Positions 29,080-33,485 of a stretch of 33,485 bases of DNA are shown here, piece after piece. The position numbers and the translations under genes are program-made. The stretch is from Bacteroidales bacterium (GTDB lineage: Bacteria; Bacteroidota; Bacteroidia; Bacteroidales; UBA932), in contig JAEEJZ010000011.1 in NCBI GenBank assembly GCA_016282145.1, positions 1-33,485 on the forward strand, in the 5' to 3' direction. The first letter of the stretch is position 1; each line of letters opens with the position of its first letter. The notes beneath the pieces are model-generated. The model was not told the origin of the DNA. It was given only the letters and a program-made list of their open reading frames with translations, and searched no databases.

Positions 29080-31030
29080 AGTCCGGGAAGGACTTGGCGA
29101 CGCAGGCGGTATCGTCGATGACGATACGTTCCGCCGCACCGAGCGACGCGATCTTCAGGGCCATCACCATCCGGTGGTCGTGATTCGAACTGAAATTCCC
29201 ACCTTTGAGCAGCCGTCCGTTCAGGATGCGGGAGCAGTAATTCTCGCCGCGGATGGTCATCTCATCGCCCTCCACGCTTACCGGAACGCCCATTTGCGAG
29301 AGCATTTCCGAGATGGCGTCCGCGCGGTTGCATTCCTTGCCGAGCAGTCGCCGTACCCCCTTCAGACGGGTTTCCCCTTCGCAGAAGGCGGCAAGCACCG
29401 CCACCACGGGGAAAAGATCCGGGGCGTGGTTCAAATCCGCCTCGAAGCCTTCCAGCGGGCCTTTGCAGACGCAGATGTCGTCGCCGTCCTCGCTGGAAGC
29501 GACACTGGCGCCCGCATCCAGGAGGATGTCGCAGATGGCCAGATCCGCCTGCAGGGAGCGGGAAGAAAGGCCCTGCACCTGCGCACTGCCGAAAACGGCA
29601 CCCGCCACGAGGAAGGCCGCCGCCGCGCTCCAGTCGCCCTCGATATCCAGTTCCGCCGCCTTATAGCAACGGTTTCCGGGAATACGGAAGGTAATGCCGC
29701 TGCACGCGGACCAGTCGCCGTCTTCAAGCAGCGCCTCATCTCCCTCCATCTCGCTGCCGATCTTGATGCCGAAGGAAGCCAGCACGTCGCTGGTGATGAA
29801 CATATAGGGGATACTGCGCGGGTCGGTGACAAAAACCTTGGAAGTTTTGTCCAGCAGCGGTAGCGCCATCAGCAGCCCGGAGATGAGCTGCGAACCGCCG
29901 CGTCCGGGGATATCGGCATTCCCGGGCATCAGCGCACCCTGCAGGCGCAGCGGCAGATGGATCTGCTTGTCGCCGCGCGGGTTTACAGGATGCAGCATCA
30001 CGCCGAAGGAGGCCATGATGTCCGATGCGCTCTCGAGCGGACGGGAGCGCAGTTGCTCTCCGCCGTCCAGCAGCACATCCCCGCCGTTCAAGGCAGAGAA
30101 CAGCGGAATGCAGAGGCGGGCCAGTAGCCCGGAATTGCCTACCTGCACCTGCTTCAGGTCCAGGCAGCCTTTCCCGGCGCCGATGCCGGTGATGGTCAGC
30201 GTCCGGCCGCGACGGACCTTGGCGCCCAGGGCCTTGGCCACCGCGATCGCCGCTTCGGAATCTTCGCAGGGGGTATAGCCCCGCAGGTGGGAAGTCCCGT
30301 CGGCAAGGGCGGCCGCCAGGATGGCCCGCTGCGCAAAACTCTTCGACGCAGGCATTTCCAGCGAATTGCGGAAGAAAGTGCGTGCATCGCCGTAAACGGC
30401 CTTGTGCATCTGGTCCACGCGCCACTGTCCCGGAGCCGTCGCTTCCTCGGCACTGAGTGCCGCATAACTGAACGGAGCCCCTTTCCGGAGGCATTCGATG
30501 CGGCTGTCGCGCCCCGCTTCCCCCATACCGAAGGCAATCAGGCGGCCGCGGCGGTCGGGATGCCGGTACAGGGCGAGGATGCGTTCGGCATCGGCATCGC
30601 TCCGGCAGGTCGTGACGATTTTGACGATATCGGCGCCGTAGCGCAGGCAACGCTCGAAATACATCTCGAGGGTGGCGGCATCCGGCGTACCGTCGAAGTC
30701 GTGCCAGGAACGGATGAGCCCCACGCCGTATTCCCGGCAGATCTTGCGCAGGCGCTGGCTGATGCGTACCGGCGCCTCAACCTCCAGGTCGGCATAGCGC
30801 GCACCGGACTGCACCGCGATTTCCAGGCGGCGGAGCGCTTCGTCCGCCTCCTTTTCCGTGCTGCGGCAGGTAGCGATCAGGGGCTTGTCGGCCGAACTGA
30901 ACAGTTCTTCGATGTCGTTGTCAGAAAGGTCGCAGAGGTCCAGGCGGATCTCCGCCATTTCCACGTACGGGTCCTGGAGGATGCCGAAAATCTCTTCCAG
31001 GGACTTGTGCTGCAAGCTGGTGCAAATCAT
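29060..31030 (-). CDS. aroDA: Fused 3-dehydroquinate dehydratase (type I) and EPSP synthase
   Basis: The 656-residue protein catalyses two non-adjacent steps of the shikimate pathway. Residues 1 to about 215 are type I dehydroquinase: EIRLDL (27-32), the general base His110 in IRSWHDFDGTP and the Schiff-base Lys137 in ADIVKIVTT; their 27-residue separation equals that of the E. coli enzyme. Residues about 216-656 are EPSP synthase: MPASKSFAQRA with substrate-binding Lys230, VGNSGLLARLCIPLFSAL, RSRPLESASDI, and DHRMVMALKIASLG at the C-terminal end. There is no stop between them. The gene starts 4 bp inside aroB (ATGA), so aroB and this fusion form one operon. Domain assignment is certain; the fusion itself is uncommon in my experience. 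Confidence 0.93.
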   Translation of the reverse strand: MICTSLQHKSLEEIFGILQDPYVEMAEIRLDLCDLSDNDIEELFSSADKPLIATCRSTEKEADEALRRLEIAVQSGARYADLEVEAPVRISQRLRKICREYGVGLIRSWHDFDGTPDAATLEMYFERCLRYGADIVKIVTTCRSDADAERILALYRHPDRRGRLIAFGMGEAGRDSRIECLRKGAPFSYAALSAEEATAPGQWRVDQMHKAVYGDARTFFRNSLEMPASKSFAQRAILAAALADGTSHLRGYTPCEDSEAAIAVAKALGAKVRRGRTLTITGIGAGKGCLDLKQVQVGNSGLLARLCIPLFSALNGGDVLLDGGEQLRSRPLESASDIMASFGVMLHPVNPRGDKQIHLPLRLQGALMPGNADIPGRGGSQLISGLLMALPLLDKTSKVFVTDPRSIPYMFITSDVLASFGIKIGSEMEGDEALLEDGDWSACSGITFRIPGNRCYKAAELDIEGDWSAAAAFLVAGAVFGSAQVQGLSSRSLQADLAICDILLDAGASVASSEDGDDICVCKGPLEGFEADLNHAPDLFPVVAVLAAFCEGETRLKGVRRLLGKECNRADAISEMLSQMGVPVSVEGDEMTIRGENYCSRILNGRLLKGGNFSSNHDHRMVMALKIASLGAAERIVIDDTACVAKSFPDFMEMFD

Positions 31031-32022
31031 AATTTGGCGATGCGGACTTTGCCGATTTTCTCGATGAATACGAAATTGATTTTCCCGCCTTCCGCCTTCT
31101 TGTCCTTGGAGACGGCCTCTTCCAGGGCCTCCTCGGGGCAGGGGCAGTCGACCGGCAGGCCGCAGCGGTGGAAATCATCGCGCAGTTTGGCTTCCAGACC
31201 GGCTGCCGCGTAACCGCGCTTTTCGGAAAGTCCGGCCGCCTTGATAATGCCGACGGCCACTGCTTCGCCGTGCGTGAGCGGGGCTTCCTCTCCATGCACG
31301 TGCTGATACCACTCGATGGCGTGCCCGTAGGTATGGCCGAGGTTCAGCACCCGCCTCAGTCCGTTCTCCTTTTCGTCCTTGCCCACGACGCGGGCCTTGA
31401 TGCGGGCGGCCTCCTCGATGAGTTTCCCGTAAGCGTCCGGCTTGCGGTTACTTGCCGAAAGCAGGTCGACGGCTTCTTCGTAAGCGGTTCTGTCCTCCAG
31501 GATGAAGGTCTTGAGCAGTTCCGCGCTGCCGGAGAGGAAATCTTTCTCCGGAAGGGTTTCCAGCAGGGCGGGGCAGATCCAGGTAAATTCCGGCTGCTTG
31601 ATCAGGCCGATCATATTCTTGAACGAGCTGACATTGACGCCCGTCTTTCCGCCGATGCCCGCATCCACCTGCCCGACCAGGCTCGTCGGCACATTGGCAT
31701 AGCGGATGCCGCGTTTGTAGATCCCTGCGGCAAAACCGGCGATGTCGGTGGTCACGCCACCGCCTACCGCAACGACGACCGCATCGCGGTCCGCTCCCTG
31801 CTCGAGCAGCCATTTACAGACTTCGTAGGCGGTTTTGATATTCTTGTTCTCTTCCGTCGCGACGATGGAAAAAGCCCGCTTCCCCTCGAGGTTCAGTTTG
31901 GGCAGCCAGGGCGCCAGGTTTTCGTCATAGACCACGAAAACCTGCTTATAGGAACGCAGGCGCCGCTTGAGGGCGCCGGGAGAATCACTGAAATACAGTT
32001 TGATTTTCTTTTTGAAGCACAT
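31027..32022 (-). CDS. aroB: 3-dehydroquinate synthase
   Basis: AroB makes 3-dehydroquinate from DAHP, the second step of the shikimate pathway, with NAD+ and a divalent metal. The 331-residue product has the NAD site VGGGVTTDIAGFAAG (86-100), VPTSLVGQVDAGIGGKTGVN (111-130), and the metal-binding region of the C-terminal domain with NLGHTYGHAIE and LTHGEAVAVGI. The first part (1-80) is the usual Rossmann half. It lies upstream of the aroD-aroA fusion with an ATGA overlap, so synthesis of the product and its next enzyme is coupled. The start ATG 32020-32022 is preceded by GAGGT. The promoter region is shared with the tRNA-Leu(CAA) promoter on the other strand. Confidence 0.96.
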   Translation of the reverse strand: MCFKKKIKLYFSDSPGALKRRLRSYKQVFVVYDENLAPWLPKLNLEGKRAFSIVATEENKNIKTAYEVCKWLLEQGADRDAVVVAVGGGVTTDIAGFAAGIYKRGIRYANVPTSLVGQVDAGIGGKTGVNVSSFKNMIGLIKQPEFTWICPALLETLPEKDFLSGSAELLKTFILEDRTAYEEAVDLLSASNRKPDAYGKLIEEAARIKARVVGKDEKENGLRRVLNLGHTYGHAIEWYQHVHGEEAPLTHGEAVAVGIIKAAGLSEKRGYAAAGLEAKLRDDFHRCGLPVDCPCPEEALEEAVSKDKKAEGGKINFVFIEKIGKVRIAKL

Positions 32023-32057
32023 ACCTCGCGTTAATTTGGCGTGAAGTTAGGCAAAAA

Positions 32058-32088
32058 TTTGATAAGTTGGAGAAAATTGATACCTTTG
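32058..32088 (+). promoter_or_regulatory. Promoter of tRNA-Leu(CAA)
   Basis: TTTG (32058-32061), 19 nt and TACCTTTG (32081-32088) match the Bacteroidota consensus. The -7 box ends 11 nt before the tRNA, the same distance as at the other tRNA-Leu in this window. Confidence 0.75.
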
Positions 32089-32099
32089 CTCCCTCGCAG

Positions 32100-32184
32100 G
32101 CCCGAGTGGCGGAATTGGTAGACGCGCTGGACTCAAAATCCTGTGTCCTTAAAAGACGTGCCGGTTCGAGCCCGGCCCCGGGCA
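32100..32184 (+). tRNA. tRNA-Leu(CAA)
   Basis: A complete class II tRNA is seen. The acceptor is GCCCGAG with CCCGGGC (one A-C mismatch at position 6), followed by a D-arm with GGAATTGGTAGACGC and an anticodon stem CTGGA/TCCTG with loop CTCAAAA (anticodon CAA). The stem has one T-T mismatch. A long variable arm and the T-arm GCCGG-TTCGAGC-CCGGC follow. CCA is not encoded. Promoter and terminator flank it. Confidence 0.93.
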
Positions 32185-32185
32185 C

Positions 32186-32219
32186 AAAAAAGGTGACTCA
32201 CTTCCGAGCCACCTTTTTT
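32186..32219 (+). terminator. Intrinsic terminator after tRNA-Leu(CAA), possibly two-way
   Basis: GGTG-A-CTC (32192-32199) pairs with GAG-C-CACC (32206-32213) around a short loop, with one internal mismatch, followed by T6 (32214-32219). An A6 run precedes the stem, so the structure could also stop transcripts arriving on the minus strand from the lipoprotein gene at 32280. Confidence 0.8.
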
Positions 32220-32226
32220 CGTTATT

Positions 32227-32276
32227 GCTGTTCGCATGCGCAAACAGCCTGACGGCTGGGCAAAGCCCTGGCCGTC
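32227..32276. repeat. Two adjacent hairpins after the Fib_succ_major lipoprotein
   Basis: GACGGC (32251-32256) and GGGC (32258-32261) pair with GCCC (32265-32268) and GCCGTC (32271-32276) around an AAA loop; it is a 10-bp stem with a 1/2-nt bulge, 3 nt from the stop codon. A second inverted repeat, GCTGTT/AACAGC (32227-32232 with 32243-32248), follows. Neither is followed by a T-tract on the minus strand, so neither is a simple terminator. Confidence 0.6.
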
Positions 32277-32279
32277 CTA

Positions 32280-33284
32280 TTATTCTGAGACGGGACGGAC
32301 AGATTGCCCGTCGCAGCGGAGGTCGAGGTCCCAATACACACTGCCTGAATTGAAGTACACGAAGTACGCGTAGTACGGGGAGTCCGTACTGAGGGACGAG
32401 GACCAGTAGTAGCCGTAGGAGCCCGCATAGTAGAGACTCGTACCAGCCCGGTAGCCGGCAGCAGGAAGGAATATACTGTTACCGTTGGGACCGGTAACCA
32501 ATCTGCCCCTTACGCCTGTACCGTTATAGTTTGTTGTCCAAGTCCAGGTGCATTGGCTTCTCAACTCGTCCTGCTCGGCCTTTGTCGGCATACGCCAACT
32601 GCCGCCCAAAGCGACTGCCGCCGCATCGTCCTCCGGGGCGAGAACGGTCTTATTATCCGTGAAGCCGTTGTATCCGTAGTTGGATTCATTGCAATACTTG
32701 GTCATTGTTGAACTATTTCCCTTACACCACTTGTAAGTTGACCAACTATAATTCAATTTTGGCTCGGTTTCACCCCAGGCGTAGTAATCACCATAATCCT
32801 CCGGATTGGAACAAAGACCATCCTTGCAGAGATTGGATGTTGCCCAATAAAGCTTGTAAGTGGTCCCGTCCTCCCGGGTCATAACGATGCCAAGGTCAAC
32901 TGCTCCGGCAGGAATCGTTGACTTTTGGGTCGTAAAGGACTTTACGGCACCGTACTTTACTGCCATCCCGTTCTGAACATAAGACTTGAAATAATACGTG
33001 GTACCCTGTTCCAGACCATTGACGGGAACCGTAAACTTATTATTTCCGTCAAGTCCTGTTGCCACTGCCTTCTTCGCACTTTCAAAAGACCGATTCTTGT
33101 CATACATAACCCCCACTTCGGCACCGCCCATCTCAAGCGGAAGATTGGCATAGCCGGTGAGAATAGCGGAATAATCAGTTACTTCAAGAGCCTCTCCGGT
33201 GGTGGTAAGTTCACCGGGATTGTTTTCCGGTGTGCAGGAAAATAGCAGGCCAAGGGCAGCGAACATTAAAACAAAGCGTTTCAT
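32280..33284 (-). CDS. Surface lipoprotein with Fn3-like and Fib_succ_major domains; candidate DGR target
   Basis: The 334-residue product starts MKRFVLMFAALGLLFSC, with lipobox LFSC. A Fn3-like domain follows (about 30-120; EALEVTDYSAILTGYANLPL, then LEQGTTYYFKSYV). The rest is a Fibrobacter-succinogenes-major-paralogous (C-type-lectin-like) domain: AVDLGIVM, YYAWGETEP, GGSWRMPTKAEQDEL, YGYYWSSS and the terminal GQSVRPV. The C-terminal 55 codons are unusually rich in NNC/NNT codons for Tyr, Asp, Ser and Leu, as expected of a DGR variable region. It is probably exposed on the cell surface for binding. Two adjacent ATGs (33282-33287) are possible; a longer frame would start upstream of the promoter at 33307-33338. 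Confidence 0.82.
   Translation of the reverse strand: MKRFVLMFAALGLLFSCTPENNPGELTTTGEALEVTDYSAILTGYANLPLEMGGAEVGVMYDKNRSFESAKKAVATGLDGNNKFTVPVNGLEQGTTYYFKSYVQNGMAVKYGAVKSFTTQKSTIPAGAVDLGIVMTREDGTTYKLYWATSNLCKDGLCSNPEDYGDYYAWGETEPKLNYSWSTYKWCKGNSSTMTKYCNESNYGYNGFTDNKTVLAPEDDAAAVALGGSWRMPTKAEQDELRSQCTWTWTTNYNGTGVRGRLVTGPNGNSIFLPAAGYRAGTSLYYAGSYGYYWSSSLSTDSPYYAYFVYFNSGSVYWDLDLRCDGQSVRPVSE
32289..32456 (-). other. Candidate DGR variable region (VR)
   Basis: The last codons of the lipoprotein contain runs such as TAT TGG GAC CTC GAC CTC, then TGC GAC, before the constant GGG CAA TCT GTC CGT. Nearly every codon at positions where this domain family often carries Asn ends in C or T (GAC, CTC, TGC, TAC, TTC, TCC, AGT, TAT), while the codons between them are conserved family residues. 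This is what adenine-directed mutagenesis of AAC/AAT template codons produces. No template repeat or reverse transcriptase is in the window, so this remains a hypothesis. Confidence 0.5.
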
Positions 33285-33306
33285 CATCAAGGGGGTTATT
33301 AACACG

Positions 33307-33338
33307 CGAATATAATGGTTTTTATGCAGGGGGCCAAA
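33307..33338 (-). promoter_or_regulatory. Promoter of the Fib_succ_major lipoprotein
   Basis: On the minus strand TTTG (33335-33338), 20 nt and TATATTCG (33307-33314) fit the Bacteroidota consensus. Transcription would start at about 33300, giving a short leader to ATG 33284. Confidence 0.65.
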
Positions 33339-33399
33339 ACAGCTCACGACAGCCACTGATACCTTAGCTTCGGCCCCGGGCGCTTCCACGTTAGGTTTC

Positions 33400-33485
33400 T
33401 TAAACATACACCCAATGTAAGCCGCCTTTGGCAATTTTGATTTCCTCTCCGTAGGCAAGGACAAAATAAACGTATTGTTCGTCCT
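33400..33485 (-). CDS. Possible 3' end of a gene running in from the right edge
   Basis: A minus-strand frame open at the window edge ends TAA at 33400-33402. Its last residues are DEQYVYFVLAYGEEIKIAKG followed by GLHWVYV. The composition looks like a real protein C-terminus, but 27 residues are too few to identify it. It would be the gene upstream of the candidate DGR target, about 60 nt from that gene's promoter. Confidence 0.3.
   Translation of the reverse strand, partial: DEQYVYFVLAYGEEIKIAKGGLHWVYV

Noticed and set aside
32188..33485. Template repeat or reverse transcriptase of a DGR within the window
   Set aside because: No A-rich near-copy of the variable region and no reverse-transcriptase motif (such as xADD) was found on either strand.

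Overview
The window looks like chromosome of a fairly GC-rich member of the Bacteroidota (order Bacteroidales), carrying the right-hand end of an integrated mobile element at its left edge. The taxonomic clues are direct: promoters of the Bacteroidota type (TTTG, 19-20 nt, TAnnTTTG) recur at many starts; S16 has a long Ala/Glu tail; a DUF5686 outer-membrane protein and a lipoprotein with a Fibrobacter-succinogenes-major-paralogous domain are present; and Shine-Dalgarno sequences are mostly absent.

Positions 1-3800 are lower in GC and plasmid-like. They hold two small unknown genes, an orphan Phd/YefM-type antitoxin with GTGTACAC-type operators, five iterons at about 31-bp spacing beside a Rep_3-type replication initiator, a candidate small RNA, and two divergent HTH regulators. 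This part ends in a 47-nt 3' fragment of a tRNA-Arg(TCT) gene, the usual scar of integration into a tRNA 3' end. The element therefore extends leftwards out of the window, and host genes begin immediately to the right.

Positions 3809-9408 hold a lipoprotein, a chromate-transporter pair, an SDR epimerase with a C-terminal zinc ribbon, an EamA permease, tRNA-Leu(GAG), and rpsP-rimM. Positions 9484-16577 form a surface-glycan locus: a PLP decarboxylase, a flippase fused to a TupA-like ATP-grasp ligase, and four glycosyltransferases. Positions 16655-20316 encode a FeoA-FeoB fusion followed by a Cys-rich Feo accessory segment fused to a phosphoesterase. A DUF5686 protein (20320-22863) comes next. 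A tightly overlapping operon sufB-pnuC-sufC-sufD-ispE is transcribed leftwards from 27059. A secreted phosphoesterase and a PanE-like reductase follow, then aroB and an aroD-aroA fusion, tRNA-Leu(CAA), and a lipoprotein whose C-terminus looks like a diversity-generating-retroelement (DGR) variable region.

Two things stand out. The first is a 49-nt core present twice (9417-9465 and 22866-22914). Each copy sits inside a perfect 17-bp inverted repeat that is different at each site and resembles a bidirectional terminator. Four of the five differences between the cores are two compensatory base-pair changes, so the folded structure appears to be conserved. The second is the candidate DGR target gene at the right edge, which has a hairpin 3 nt past its stop codon; no reverse transcriptase or template repeat lies in the window. 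Long antisense reading frames through the GC-rich genes were treated as shadows.
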